NCBI GenBank assembly: GCA_023935145.1
Contig: CM043698.1
Location: 74,385,001 to 74,449,000 of the forward strand
DNA: 64,000 nt
Direction of reading: 5' to 3'
DNA from: Bretschneidera sinensis
Lineage: Eukaryota > Streptophyta > Magnoliopsida > Brassicales > Akaniaceae
In this document: positions 10,390-21,902 of the stretch, in pieces
Numbering within the stretch: the first letter of the stretch is position 1
Layout of the letters: each line of letters starts with the position of its first letter
The notes under the pieces: model-generated
The model's database searches: none
What the model was told of the DNA's origin: nothing
Seen by the model: the letters and a program-made list of their open reading frames with translations, nothing else
Made by a program: the position numbers and the translations under genes

Positions 10390-11910
10390 CAAATTCTTAA
10401 GTGTTAAAATTAATCATTGTCTTAAAAAGAGTTTATAAAAATTCAACCTCTTTTAATAAATATAATTTCAGTAGTACATAAAGTTAATAATCATTATCTT
10501 ATAAACATTGGAACAATATTTTTCATTTTCAGTTCTAAGGAAATGCTAGGATGTTGTTTGTATTTATTTATGCAAAGATTTGTTGCGTTCGCTATGCTAA
10601 ATAAGGAAAACTGTGTGAATTATGTCAGCTCTATTTTTGGTCCAATCAATATATTTTTTTGGGTTTAGATCATACATTGCAGCTCCTATACTTGTATTAT
10701 CATTATGATTGTAGGTACTTTTCTATAAATGCGGTTGTTATATAGTCCAAATTAGTATCTTAAATTTTGAACGTTTGGTCCATGTCTAAAATGTTATATA
10801 CCCGTGCTATGCACAATTTTGTTCAGAATTTAAGAATAACATCGTTGATTTATTTTTGTTATGAATATTATTGCAATGGTTAATATTGTTAAACATTATA
10901 AATTATCTTAAAAGAAGTTTATAAAAATTCAACCTATAAATATAATTTTAGTATTACGTAAAGTTAATAATCATTATCTTAAAGTACATTGTCTCTAAAA
11001 AAAAAGTAAATTGGGATAATCTTTTTCATTTTCGGTTCTAAGGAACTGTTACGATGTTTGTATTTATTTATATGCAGCGGTTTGTTACTTTCGCTATGCT
11101 AAATATGGAAAACAGTGTGGATTATGTCAGCTCTATTTTTTTTCCCATCAATATATATTTTTAGCTTTAGATCATATATTGCAGCTGTTATACTTGCATT
11201 ACCATTATGCTTCCATGTACCTTTCTATAAATGTAGTTGTTGTATAGTCCAAATTAGTATCTTAATTTTTGAACGTTTGTTTGAATTGGTCCATGTCTAA
11301 AAGGTTATATACTTGTGCTATGCACAATTTTGTTAAGAATTAAAAATAATATCGTTGATTCATTTTTGTTATGCATATTACTGCAATGGCTAATATTGTT
11401 AAACATTATAAATTATCTTAAAAAAAGATTATAAAAATTCAACCTATATTAGTAAATATAATTTTAGTATTACATAAAGTTAATAATCATTATCTTAAGT
11501 ACATTGGGACAGTCTTTTTTCGTTTTCGGTTATAAGAACTGCTACAATGTTGTTTGTATTTAATTATGCGGCGGTTTGTCACTTTCACTGTGCTAAATAT
11601 GGAAATCGGCGTGGATTATGTCATTTCTATTTTTTCTCTAATTAATATAATTTTTTTTGGCTTTAGATTATATATTGCAGCTGCTATACTTGCATTACCA
11701 TTATGCTTCCAAGTACCTTTTTATAAATGTTGTTGCTATAAAGTCCAAATTAGTATCTTAATGTTTGAACGTTTATTTGAATTGGTCCATGTTTAAAAGG
11801 TTATATACTCGTGCTATGCACAATTTTGTTAAGAATTAAGAATAATATCATTGATTTATTTTTGTTATGAATATTATTGCAGTGGTTGATATTGTTTAAC
11901 ATTATAAAGA
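10390..11910. repeat. Three tandem ~500-bp repeat units plus a partial unit
   Basis: Landmarks recur at about 500-bp spacing: GCTATGCTAAAT-type text at 10591, 11093 and 11587 (502 and 494 bp apart), and TTAAACATTATAAA at about 10889, 11399 and 11896. Each unit holds a TTTATAAAAATTCAACC block, an AGTTAATAATCATTATCTTA block and a TGCAGCTN2TATACTTG block. Units differ by many point changes, so the array is old. Short open frames at 11115-11300 and 11554-11796 are homologous only because they lie in equivalent places. Confidence 0.9.
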
Positions 11911-12079
11911 AAACTAAAATCAATTACATTGAAATTGTATAAAGAAAAAAAATTATAATATATGAAATCTAGAATCGAAAACAGTGTAGAATATAGCAAT
12001 GATGTAGCAATAATCCAAATAAGTTTCAACATTTAGTAAACGAAATTTACAAAATAATAAATAATAGAGAAAAAATAAA
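11911..12079. other. AT-rich spacer, no gene seen
   Basis: A-rich sequence between the tandem repeat and the Tekay-like LTR. The left edge of that LTR may lie here, but I cannot place it. Confidence 0.5.
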
Positions 12080-12102
12080 ATTTTAAGGCTTTAAAGGGGG
12101 TG

Positions 12103-12285
12103 CCGGTCGACTGGTAACCTCTAGGCAGTCGACTGGTAAATTCAGGGCGGTTGAGTAGTGAATTTTGGGCGATCAACTGGTAACCTGACCAGTCGACTCG
12201 GCAGTTGACCGGTAATTTATGGGTGGTTGACTTGTTAATGTGGGCGGCCGACTGGTAAATTTTGGGTGATCGACTGTTAAGTCAA
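12103..12285. repeat. Degenerate GTCGACTGGTAA array in the LTR promoter region
   Basis: About nine copies of a short unit related to GTCGACTGGTAA recur roughly every 20-25 bp: GGTCGACTGGTAACC at 12105, AGTCGACTGGTAAAT at 12127, then GATCAACTGGTAACC, AGTCGACTCGG, GTTGACCGGTAAT, GTTGACTTG, GCCGACTGGTAAAT and GATCGACTG. The array stops 20 bp before the TATA box, a position suited to an upstream activating or silencing-target sequence. Function is inferred from position only. Confidence 0.8.
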
Positions 12286-12305
12286 CCTATAAGCAAAAGT
12301 TTTAG

Positions 12306-12313
12306 TATATAAG
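12306..12313 (+). promoter_or_regulatory. TATA box of the Tekay-like LTR
   Basis: TATATAAG is followed 30-80 bp later by a CT-rich stretch (CTCTCCATTCTCTCTCTAAAAC) of the kind found at plant LTR transcription starts. Confidence 0.6.
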
Positions 12314-14035
12314 AGGCTTTTGACGTTTAAAACCTCATTTCCTTCATTCAAACTCTCCATTCTCTCTCTAAAACTCATTCTCTCTCAAAAAATTCTCTCA
12401 AATACTAACAATTTAAAAGGAATTCATAAACTTGTGTTGAATTCAATCGATACAAGGACTGATTTCAAGAAAATTTCTGAAAAAATATTTGAGAGGCAAT
12501 TTTACTAATTTCGTTCTTTCATATAATAACTATGATTTTTAGATTCTTCTTAAAAGGATTATAATTCAATTCAAGATAAAAAAAAATAAAAACAATTTAA
12601 CCCAAACTTTGAATTTAAAACTAAGATGAAGCATGCACACATATATTCATGAATTTAACCCAATATAGGGTTTTAAATAACTTATAAGATAGTGAGATTG
12701 ATAAACATATTTTGGTTAGATGCAGGTGAACCCTCTGGTGATGTCACTAAGAGGAGCGCAAAAGGAAAAGAAGTGATCTACGGGCATCGTTTAGTGCTTC
12801 ATGGTGAGTTCACTTTTGTATTAGTAAGCAATAAGAACTAGAAATATGAATTAAAACTTAAATGAATTATGTTATGAGAAAATTTGTTGAATATATTATG
12901 AATATCTTTGATTTGATGAAATACATGATATAAGTATGAATTGAATAATTTAAGAGAAATATAACTCTTAATGCTGAAATCACTGGAAGTATGACATATT
13001 TAATGAATTGATGAAAATCGTATCCATGAAGTGACAAGTAAATTTTTATGACAAATTGAGATTTTATGTAAAGAAAATCATTTGATTTACATGATGATGT
13101 GCTATGTTTGCTTGTATGTGATTGTACATGCATTGTCGGGCCACAAGACGAGGCTGTGGTTCGAGAAAGTTCAGAACCATGGCTGGTTTGGATGTGAGCG
13201 TGTCGAAATGTGGGGAGACGTCTTTGACAACTGTACTAGAGATTGGTATGAATACCAAAAATGGAAGAAATTATCCATACTTGTGATAGTATAGATGAGA
13301 TGTGATCTGATGAGAAGTTAAACAATGAAATAAAATGATTGTGCTGAGTTGTGACATGATGAGATGTGGAAGCAAGAAGGGGGGATTATGCATATGCATT
13401 TATTTATATTTATTGAGATGTTGATACATCAAAATGATTGTGAAACTTGTGATGACATGATTGTGAATCTCATGATGAGATAATTGTGATAAGAACAATA
13501 ATGAATTTCATATCTGGAGTGATATTTACATGTTGAATGAAATACATGAAATATAACATGATATAAGAAATGATGAATTAATGAAACTTTATTGATTCAT
13601 ATATGAATTGTGTTTAAATATTAAGAATTGAAGTATACAAATCGAATACTTATGGTAAATTGAGTATCACTAAGCTTGAAGAGCTCAATCCCTATTATTT
13701 TAATCAAATTTCAGGTTGCAGGCAGGAGGCTGGTAGGATTCCTTGTCTTGATGCCAGTATGAGTATCTAGGGGGGTCCCCATGGTAGCATCCTTAGAAAA
13801 TAAAGATATTGTGAAAATTGTATATGAGGCTTGTACATATACATGCATGGATTTAATTATCTTTATGAATTTTTGTAACAAACTTATGTATCTCCTCTAT
13901 AAAAAAGTTGACATGTATATGTTGAATTATGTTTCAAGTTATATAAAAAGGTTTGTTGCATATACGTCGCGTTTCATGCTGAAAGGTGACAATACCGTCT
14001 TGGGTCAATCCTTTTGAGACGGGTCGTTACTATTT

Positions 14036-14047
14036 TGGTATCAGAGC
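14036..14047 (+). other. Primer-binding site (tRNA-Met) of the Tekay-like element
   Basis: TGGTATCAGAGC directly after the LTR end is the complement of initiator tRNA-Met, usual for chromovirus-type gypsy elements. Confidence 0.88.
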
Positions 14048-14127
14048 TATAGGTTTAAGATTCTGTAGACTGCATAAAAAATTGGTAATGTGGTCTCTAA
14101 AATAAATTATTTTGTGTAGGTCTGAGG

Positions 14128-14891
14128 ATGCCGCGTGGATGTGGTAAACCTAGAGCTAGAGTAGTAGGACAAAGAGTGCATGGAAGGCCCCTTTTGTTTA
14201 GAAGAGAGAAGGTTAAGGTTGATATTGATTTTGTGGTTCCCTCTCACGAACATGTTAATAGTGCACTTATACTAGTGGTGCAGTGAGAAATTTTGAAATT
14301 GAAAAGGAGAAATTAAGAGGAGCTCTTATTCTGGCTGTTGATAGATTGAATCAAGCGTAGGGTAGAGTTCATGATCTATAACATATCCTACGTAGGTTAG
14401 ATGAGTAGGTTAGACAAAATTCAAACCTAGCAGTAGAACCTATAAGGATTCCTGAGAGACATGATTCAATAGGAAAAAATGCAGGGAGACTATTTTGCTA
14501 AATTTGTTAAACTACAATCCTCATCCTTTAAAGAGGCTGAAAACCCATATGAGATAGAGTTGTGGATTAAATGGATATAGCATTTATTTGTAGTATTAGT
14601 AGTTACTGATAGGCAGAAGGTTGCATTTGCATCATTTCAATTAGAGGGTGAGGCTTTTAATTGGTGGGATGATAATTTTTCTAAACTGAGTATGGATATA
14701 GATCAACCTTTAACCTGGAGTAGGTTTAAAGAAGTATTCTTTGCTGAATACTTTCCTGATACATTCAGATCTCAATAGGAGGGAGATTTTATTTAATTGA
14801 GGTAGAATATGATGCATGTAGCTCAGTATGATAGGAGATTTATGGATTTGTCTAGGTTTGTACTTGAACTGATGAATACTGAAGAGAGGAA
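14128..14891 (+). pseudogene. Tekay-like gag, N-terminal part (split by CACTA)
   Basis: The frame opens at an ATG (14128) with a basic start (PRGCGKPRARVVGQR). After several stops and frame changes it gives the capsid (Retrotrans_gag) signature: VAFASFQLEGEAFNWWDD, then TWSRFKEVFFAEYFPD and a V.QYDRRFMDLSR motif. The protein packages element RNA in an active copy. Stops occur at about 14284, 14360, 14776 and elsewhere. The frame is cut after codons for EER by the CACTA insertion and resumes at 43488. Confidence 0.88.
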
Positions 14892-14924
14892 CACTACAAG
14901 AAAAAGAAGAAAATGTGACGAAAA

Positions 14925-15368
14925 TTTTGCGTGGGTATCTTATCGGTCGCAAATAAGTCTTATATGTGAGGCATTCTTAGTCGGTCAAAGATAACAATTG
15001 CGACTGCAAAAACCATCGCTTATAATATTGGTTTCCGTTGTAGTTAACGTAAAAAATGGTTTTATACGACGGAAACCATTCGGTCGCAACTATTTTATAT
15101 ATTTTATTCATTTTTTTTTGTTTCAGATGTAGAATATAATATTCGAAAAACTTTACTTGCGAATGAATTGTTCTCCCATATGCGACGGATTCTAGCTCTT
15201 GCATATTAATTTTATATTTTATTATTTTTTTCGTTTCAAATGCATAATTTAGCATTCAAATAAATTTTATGCGATCGAATTTGAACCTAAATACGATGGC
15301 TCACAAATTAAAGAATTTATTTACGACTGAAATGGGACCATATATGTGACGGAATTAGTCGCTCGCAT

Positions 15369-15413
<45 letters not shown>

Positions 15414-15480
15414 TATTATATATTCTGTATCAGATCTTGAAGTTATGATTTAAAAACACAAATGCGACCGAACTTTTGTA
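14925..15480. repeat. CACTA 5' subterminal repeats
   Basis: Motifs such as GGTCGCAA, TTGCGACTGC, TGCGACGG, ACGACTGAAAT, TGTGACGGAATTAGTCG and ATGCGACCG recur in both orientations. In En/Spm such repeats bind the TNPA protein. The mirror set is at 43040-43460. The match is to the general pattern, not to a known TNPA site. Confidence 0.75.
15372..15412. repeat. (GT)n(TA)n microsatellite
   Basis: About 13 GT units run into about 6 TA units within the CACTA element. Confidence 0.95.
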
Positions 15481-17640
15481 CGCAATTGAAAACCCTATTG
15501 CTTCCTCTCTGCTTCTATTGTTCCTTCCTTCTTATTCTTTCTCCATTTTCATTTGCACCGCGCGCCATTCCATTTTTTTCCCCCTCTTTCCACCGTCTCT
15601 CTCTGCACCGCTAGCCACCACAGTGGTTATTACATACCACATCGCAGCCTCCCCTAGCACAGTTAAGCTCTTTCTCATTTATTTTATTTAGTTATTTTCA
15701 TTTTAATTAAATCTGTAAATTTAAATATGTGAAATTAGAAGTTGTTTAATTAGTTATTTTCATTTCTTTATCTAAGATGAAAATTAAATGATATATAGCT
15801 TGTCTTGTTATAATCAGATCCTTTACACTATGTTTGGCAAGGATAGAAAGAGTAAAACAGTGGGTTCAAATGTTAAAGTAGAAAAAATTGAAGAGATTGA
15901 GATAAATTTTGATGATTATCTTTTCTTTTGTTTGTATGATTTATATAAAAAGAACTACAAGATGACTTTTTTTGTCTTTATTTTTTTTAATTTTAAAGAA
16001 TTTATAAAATAAAATTAGAGTTAAAAGAATTTTGAAGAGTAAGTTTATCCATCCTAATTTTCTTTCCCATTAAAAAAAATATAAAAGGATACAGTAAAGG
16101 TGTATCCCTTCATCCCAACATAATTAAGTGAAGCCTCACTGCAAAAAATACAGCTTATAATTAAAGTATCAAATGAGAAAACTTCAGAGATTTCCTTCAA
16201 TTTTGCATTTCAAAACAAACATGAGAATGAGATGTTCATGTCTATAAAATACAAATATATATAGCAGTAGTAATAAATTAATGAAGGTGTTGGCAATGTC
16301 CACTAAATTGGGATGAAAGCTAAGATGGTTTAAGTCTGTAGCTCTAGACTCTAGAAAAAAAAACTCAAACCAATAGATATTGTTTTTGGTACGTACAAAC
16401 AACTGCAACTTAAAATTTTTAAGGTTGAATGATCAAAATTAGGTTTTACTCTATTCAATTTATAAACTAATTTAGTAAAAAAAATCTTCACCCAAGTAAA
16501 GAAAAAGGGTATCATGGACAAACACAATCCATCAATAAAATCACCTAACTCAAGGGTCGGCTCATTTAAGCCAGTAATATCTCTCTAATATTTTCTTTAT
16601 TTGCATATATCATGCATTGAATCTTACCTTAGATCACACGTCTGATGATTATTGAGCAACACAAATGCACTTGTTGCTTGCTAATTTATATGTTTGCAAT
16701 TAGAGTGTTTGTGGTCAAATAATCATTGGATTGTTCCGTGTGGACAATTTAGGAATGCTTAATTCGTATTGCAGTTAATAATTCCTTGCTTGTTTCATTT
16801 CGATAAAGTTTTGGTAGTACTTCTCCTTGTTCTCTAGGAACATACTAAATTTGTGGCTATCTCCTTCTGGTGATAGCACCAAAATTAGGTCGTGTACTTG
16901 GAGAACTAAGCGGAATTGTTGCCAAATTTTTTTCGAAATGAAACAGCATAGGAGTTATTAAATGCAATAAGTATTACGCATTCCTGAATGGGTTAGGACC
17001 CTTACCTTTTAGTGAATGAAATGATATGGTTAGAAAGCATCAACATGCGCGATATTCATATATGGTAATTTTTTTTAATTTCTAATATCTTATTCACTAA
17101 TACTTTATAAAGTTCTCTACAAAGTTACATGATCAGTCAGTGGTACTCGTTGCTTCTTTTGTGCTCCAATACTACTCTTGTTGATTAGGTATGCAAATTA
17201 TAACTTATGTATGCTATTCATTTAATTAGTTTTCAATTACTTAATTATGAATAGATTGTTTTCATAAGTAGACAATATAATTCCTTATGCAAATCTTACC
17301 TTGCACTCTTGAATGATAAAAGAGGAGAGATCATACGAATAAAGATATGATTTATGTATAAAATGTAGAATAATGTGCTAAAAACAAGGCTTTTAAATTA
17401 GTTTGTCTTAGAAATCTTAATTTAATTTATTTATTTTGAGTTATATATGTCAGTTAATTGAAAATCTAAATAACTTTGAAGGTCAAAACTTTTTTTAGTA
17501 TCTGGAACAATGTCAAATGATTAGAGTTGGATGGACTGTTGAGTTGTGCCTAATGCCGTATTGGAAGAATTTAGGAATTGAGTTGAACGATTCCTTAACT
17601 TTGCGTATAGTAATAAACTCTACATGCATAAGCGAACTAT
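15413..17640. other. CACTA 5' non-coding region
   Basis: A CT-rich stretch (15490-15620) and long AT-rich sequence precede the transposase. It probably holds the promoter and first exons/introns of the transposase unit, but I found no coding domain. 17221-17640 is equally featureless. Confidence 0.55.
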
Positions 17641-17712
17641 TAGATGTCCATGCTTTTTTTCTTCTTTTTTTTTTGTATCAATACTAAGTTTCTGAAGAGA
17701 GATGTGGTTACC

Positions 17713-19742
17713 ATGAACCTATACAAGAAAGGTCTTGTTAGGAAGTATAAGAGATGGACTCGACACGGAGAGGTCTCTTTGTCTGTGGGGCGTTCAACGA
17801 GCCGAATTGACGATGTGGAGGGAGCATTCAGAGGAAGGAATCGGATGGGGGACATGGTAATGGATAACACTAGTCCTGAATTTAATTGGGATGCTGAGGA
17901 GGCCCCAAATCATGATGCTGCTAAGTTTTATGATTTATTAAGAGATGCTGATGAGCAGTTATGGGAAGGCTGTAAGAAGCATACCAAGTTATGAGCGGTT
18001 GCTCAGCTATTGAACTGTAAGTCAGATTTTAACATGTTTAAGAGTTGTTATGATTGATTAATGTCAATAATTAAGAATATGTTGCTTGAAGACGAGAAGT
18101 TGTCGAAAATTTTTTACCAATGCAAGATGATAGTGAAGGGATTAAGACTTGGTTATCAAAAGATACATGCATACCCGAATGATTGTATGTTGTACCCTCA
18201 AGAAGACATGCAAAAGAAAAACTATGACGTATGTGGCTATGCTAGATTTCAACCTAAACAAGTGGGAAATAAGAATCAAAAGGACATACCATTCAAAATG
18301 TTATGTTACCTTCCAATCACACCAAGACTTCAATGACTTTACATGTCGGAAAACAGTGCCAAACACATAAAGGAAAGAAGCTGTAGTAAGCATGACTTTC
18401 TCATCCACTCTATGGATGGTGAAGCATGGAAACACTTCGATGTTGAGCACCTACTGTTTGCTCTCAAATCATGGAATGTTAAGATGGGACTATTGATTGA
18501 CGGGTTCACTTTGTTCTGTCATTCGACTTCCCTTTACTCTTGTTGGCTAGTCTTTATCACTCCGTACAATTTACCTCTTGGTATGTGTATGAAAGAGCAT
18601 AATTTTTTTTTTTTTTATCTTGATCATTCCAGGTTCAAACCACCCGGTAAGAATCTAGATTTCTATTTACAGCCGTTGTTAGAAGAGTTAAAGATGTTGT
18701 GGATGGATGGAGTTCATACCTATGATACAAGTAGAAAGCAAAATTTTAATATGAAAGTTGCACTTCTATGGATGATTAACGACTTATCGGCTTATGGTAT
18801 GCTTTCTAGGTGGAGTACTCATGGCCAACTAGCTTGTCCTTACTGTATGGAGTATACCAAGTCATTTTGATTGCCTCATGGTAGGAAGCCTTGTTGGTTT
18901 AACTGCCATCGCTAGTTTCTACCTTAGAATCACACTTTTCGAAAGCAGAGGCAAAGTTTCAAAAAAGGAAAAATCGAGTGAGATTTTCCTCCTCCATGGT
19001 TATTTGCGGAAGAAGTGTTGGCTAGAAGTTTGTTCTTTGATCAGATCATATTTGGTAACACGAAAAAGAAACAAAAGATTCTAAGATTCGGTGTGGAGCA
19101 CAACTGGTTGAAAATGAGTATCTTTTCGAAATTACCATATTGAAAAACAAATCTCATTAGACTCAATTTGGATCTCATGTATATTGAGAAGAATGTATTT
19201 GACAATATTTTTAACACTGTTATGGATGTCAAGGGTTAAAACCAAATAAAATTCAAACACTCATGAGGATATTCAAAACCTTTGTAAGTGTCCGGAGTTG
19301 GAGTTGGTTCAAGTAAATGGGATGCCTAAAAAACCTAAAGCATCCTACAATTTGGATAAGTCTCAAATAAAGGATGTGTGCAAATGGGAAAAGAAATTGA
19401 AGTTCCCATACGGGTTTTCCTCAAATATAGCCTAGTGTGTCAATGTGAACAACTGTAAGTTCTACGGGATGAAGATTCACAAATTCCACATGTTCATGGA
19501 GAGATTAATACCATTAGCATTCCATGACTTTTTGCCTAATCCTATATAGGATCGCAACTGACGTGCGGGTTAAACATATGAAGTTATTTGAGAAAAAATT
19601 TGTGGTGACCTTATGCAAGCTGGAAAAGATATTTCACTCGTCATTATTTGACTCTATGGAGCATTTGCCTATCCATTTACCTTATGAAGCTAAGGTTGGG
19701 GGCCCTGTGTAGTACCGATTGATGAATCCTTTCAAGAGGTGA
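17713..19742 (+). pseudogene. CACTA TNP2-type transposase, first part (decayed)
   Basis: Segments in different frames follow the known order of TNP2 proteins: DNTSPEFNWDAEEAPNHDAAKFYDLL (17854-17940 region), the KFYQ/KKLVKGLGLGY-like block KMIVKGLRLGYQKIHAYPNDCMLY (18124-18200), then the Transposase_21 domain (18343-18870) with GEAWKHFD, VFITPYNLPLGMCMKEH, LQPLLEELKMLW, and CPYCMEYTKSF. The start of DUF4218 follows (SMEHLPIHLPYEAKVGGPV, 19650-19710). Stops at 17992, 18058, 18334, 18868 and 19710 and frame changes make it non-functional. The gypsy array interrupts it at 19743, right at a GT donor-like junction. Confidence 0.92.
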
Positions 19743-20053
19743 TGATGAGAGTCATAAAATGCATCTAAACAATACTTAATTGTTAACATTTTAGGGTTGA
19801 TCTCGGTCGTAATCGCACTTTTACATGTTGATAACTCTAAAGTGATATTCATAAATCATTGACTTAATTCGATGCATTTTCAGGTGCTTTGAGTACAAAA
19901 GAGATAATAAATTCGATCCATGTTTAAAGCACCAAAAGATCTTGGGTGTCGGTGCTCGTTTTTGTCCAAGGTTTAGACGTGTCCAAACATGATTCAAAGA
20001 TGGTTAAACTCTAAACTAAGGCTGGATTAATAAGGTACAGTAAGTTAAAAGAC

Positions 20054-20112
20054 TGCACACAAGTGTGTGCATCACTTTGGAGCAAGTTAAGGGTAGGCAC
20101 ACTAGTGTGTGC
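20054..20112. promoter_or_regulatory. Paired inverted TGCACAC motifs in LTR U3
   Basis: Two near-palindromes, TGCACACAAGTGTGTGCA (20054-20071) and GCACACTAGTGTGTGC (20097-20112), lie 43 bp apart about 350 bp upstream of the TATA box. The same pair occurs in LTRs 2 and 3. A role in transcription is inferred. Confidence 0.55.
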
Positions 20113-20451
20113 ACTTCTGCATACAAGCTGAAGATGTTTCACTGAATTGCCAGAATTTCCCGTACAGATCAATCATCTTTGCAGATTAAACTGTATTGAT
20201 GTAGGAAGAACCAGACGATGAGCCATATATGCTTAGAAAGATCCGGAAGTCTATTTTCTGGAGAATTTTACGGTTCGTGAAAAGGATTTTTCTAGAGAAA
20301 GTTATGGCAGTTTTAGTGGAAACAGTTCAGGCCAGCACAGCAGGCCCAGACGCACAGCAGGCCCAGGCGCACAGCACGGCCCACTCGCCTCTTGACCGGA
20401 TTAGGGCAAGCAAATGACATTCTCCAAGACCAAAACACCCCCCTCATGCTC

Positions 20452-20460
20452 TATAAATAT
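20452..20460 (+). promoter_or_regulatory. TATA box in LTR 1
   Basis: TATAAATAT; equivalents at 29750-29758 and 39025-39033. The downstream AGAGAGAAAGCAAGGAAGAG stretch would be early R/leader sequence. Confidence 0.65.
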
Positions 20461-21396
20461 ATCTTTATGGAGTGTGCAGCTGGGCATTGAAGAGAGAAAG
20501 CAAGGAAGAGAGAAAAAAGAGAGGATTCAAGGGATCCAAATCCAGCATTCTTCCATTTTATTTCTAAGTTTTCTTTGGTTGCAAATCAAGGGGAGAACAT
20601 CCATATTGTTCATCCACCTTGAACTCCATGGCCAAATCAAGGGGAAAGCATCCTTATTGTTCTTCCACCTTGATTTCCATGGCCAACTAATCATTTTACA
20701 AGGGAAAGGGATGAATCTTTAGGGATTTCTTGTTCTTTAATTCTTGTTCTTGATTCAGTTGTATGGATTTATTGTTAAATATTGTTTATGAATTATTCAT
20801 TGATTAAGTAAGAAGATTTGAGTTCATGTGATAGATGTACTTCTTATTCTTCTTCTTTTAGACTCTCTTAATCCGGTGATTGCATCCTTCTCCTCCATTG
20901 AGGTTGCTTGGATGTGATTGATTCCGGTAGATTTATCTTATTGATTGTCCATTATTGCGATATTGTCTTTTAAGATATATTGTCGTTTCTTGATAATCTT
21001 TAAGATCGGTCATGTGTGCATGAACCGAAATCGATGATTAATTCGTAGCAATTATATAAGAATTGTAAATGTGCTTGATTGAATATATTCCGATTGCTTG
21101 TTTGGGAGTTGAAACTTGCAATCGAGATAAAATCAATTGAATCAAGAGTTGAAATAGGGAACAAACCTAAAGAGGATTCCCGGAACCTTGTTATTTCTCA
21201 TTTATATTTCATTTACATTTACGCAATTTTCCTTTACATTATTTCACCATCAAAGCTTAAAAATCTTGAGTTTAACTTTTATCGTTCATTTTAAGGTTCA
21301 CACATTTTCCTTTGTACTTAACTTGTTTCCCTGTGGAATCGACACCCCAAAGCCGTACTACAATAACCGTGTTATACTTTGGGCGTAATCAAATTT

Positions 21397-21414
21397 TGGC
21401 GCCGTTGCCGGGGA
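21397..21414 (+). other. Primer-binding site 1 (tRNA-Asp)
   Basis: TGGCGCCGTTGCCGGGGA, five bases inside LTR 1, is the tRNA-Asp complement typical of Athila-type elements. Confidence 0.92.
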
Positions 21415-21559
21415 AACGCGCTTAAGTATAAGGAAACTTGTCAACTTTGAGCGTGACAGTAAAAAAAAAAAAAAAAACCAAAAAAAAAAAATTGTAAATA
21501 TTTTTCTTTTTAGCAGTTTGTAAATACGGCAATATTATTCCTTTACTTTTGTTTTGATT

Positions 21560-21890
21560 TTCTAATTTTCTTTTATTATTCTGTTTTTATTTACCTGTTT
21601 ATTATTCTGTTTTATTATTCTGTCTATTATTCTGTTTTTATTTATTTGTTTATTATTCTGTTTTATTTGTCTGTTTATTATTCTGTTTTTATTTATCTGT
21701 TTATTATTCTGTTTTTATTTATTTGTTTATTATTCTGTTTATTATTCTGTTTTTATTTATTTGTTTATTATTCTGTTTTATTTATCTGTTTATTATTTTT
21801 TTTTATTTATCTGTTTATTATTCTGTTTATTATTTATTTGTTTATTATTCTGTTTTATTTATTTGTTTTATTTATTTATTCCCCCTCTAA
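21560..21890. repeat. Leader minisatellite (TTATTCTGTTT-type), copy 1
   Basis: Irregular repeats of TTATTCTGTTTTATTTATTTG fill the leader just before the gag start. This copy is longer than that in body 2, the largest length difference between the two bodies. Confidence 0.9.
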
Positions 21891-21902
21891 ATTAATTGGT
21901 GC

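Larger units (their letters stand above)
12080..14031 (+). mobile_element. 5' LTR of a Tekay/Del-like Ty3/gypsy element
   Basis: The right edge is well fixed: GGGTCGTTAC is followed within a few bases by a tRNA-Met primer-binding site (14036-14047). A TATA box (TATATAAG, 12306-12313) and a CT-rich start region with repeated CTCTCTC lie about 1.7 kb upstream of that edge. The left edge is approximate because no matching 3' LTR survives in the window. Open frames inside it (12867-14017) have no recognisable domain. Confidence 0.6.
19743..21391 (+). repeat. LTR 1 of the gypsy array
   Basis: A 1649-bp LTR. From about position 300 to its end it matches LTR 2 with no difference I could see, whereas LTR 3 differs at about ten sites there. 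Private features near 19911 (ATTCG) and 20034 (G) separate it from LTRs 2 and 3. It contains a TATA box, two inverted TGCACAC/GTGTGCA motifs and GC-rich CAGGCCCAG-type repeats near 20325-20385. Confidence 0.95.

Noticed and set aside
11115..11796. Two similar 60-80 aa frames that could look like a conserved small protein family
   Set aside because: They occupy equivalent places in two tandem ~500-bp units; the first unit lacks the frame, and there is no promoter or domain signal.
14036..14047. A tRNA gene at the primer-binding sites
   Set aside because: Only the 12-18 bases complementary to a tRNA 3' end are present, with no cloverleaf around them.
20229..20722. Repeated 62- and 102-aa frames in each LTR
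   Set aside because: They lie in LTR sequence across the TATA box and early leader, with no domain, and repeat only because LTRs repeat.
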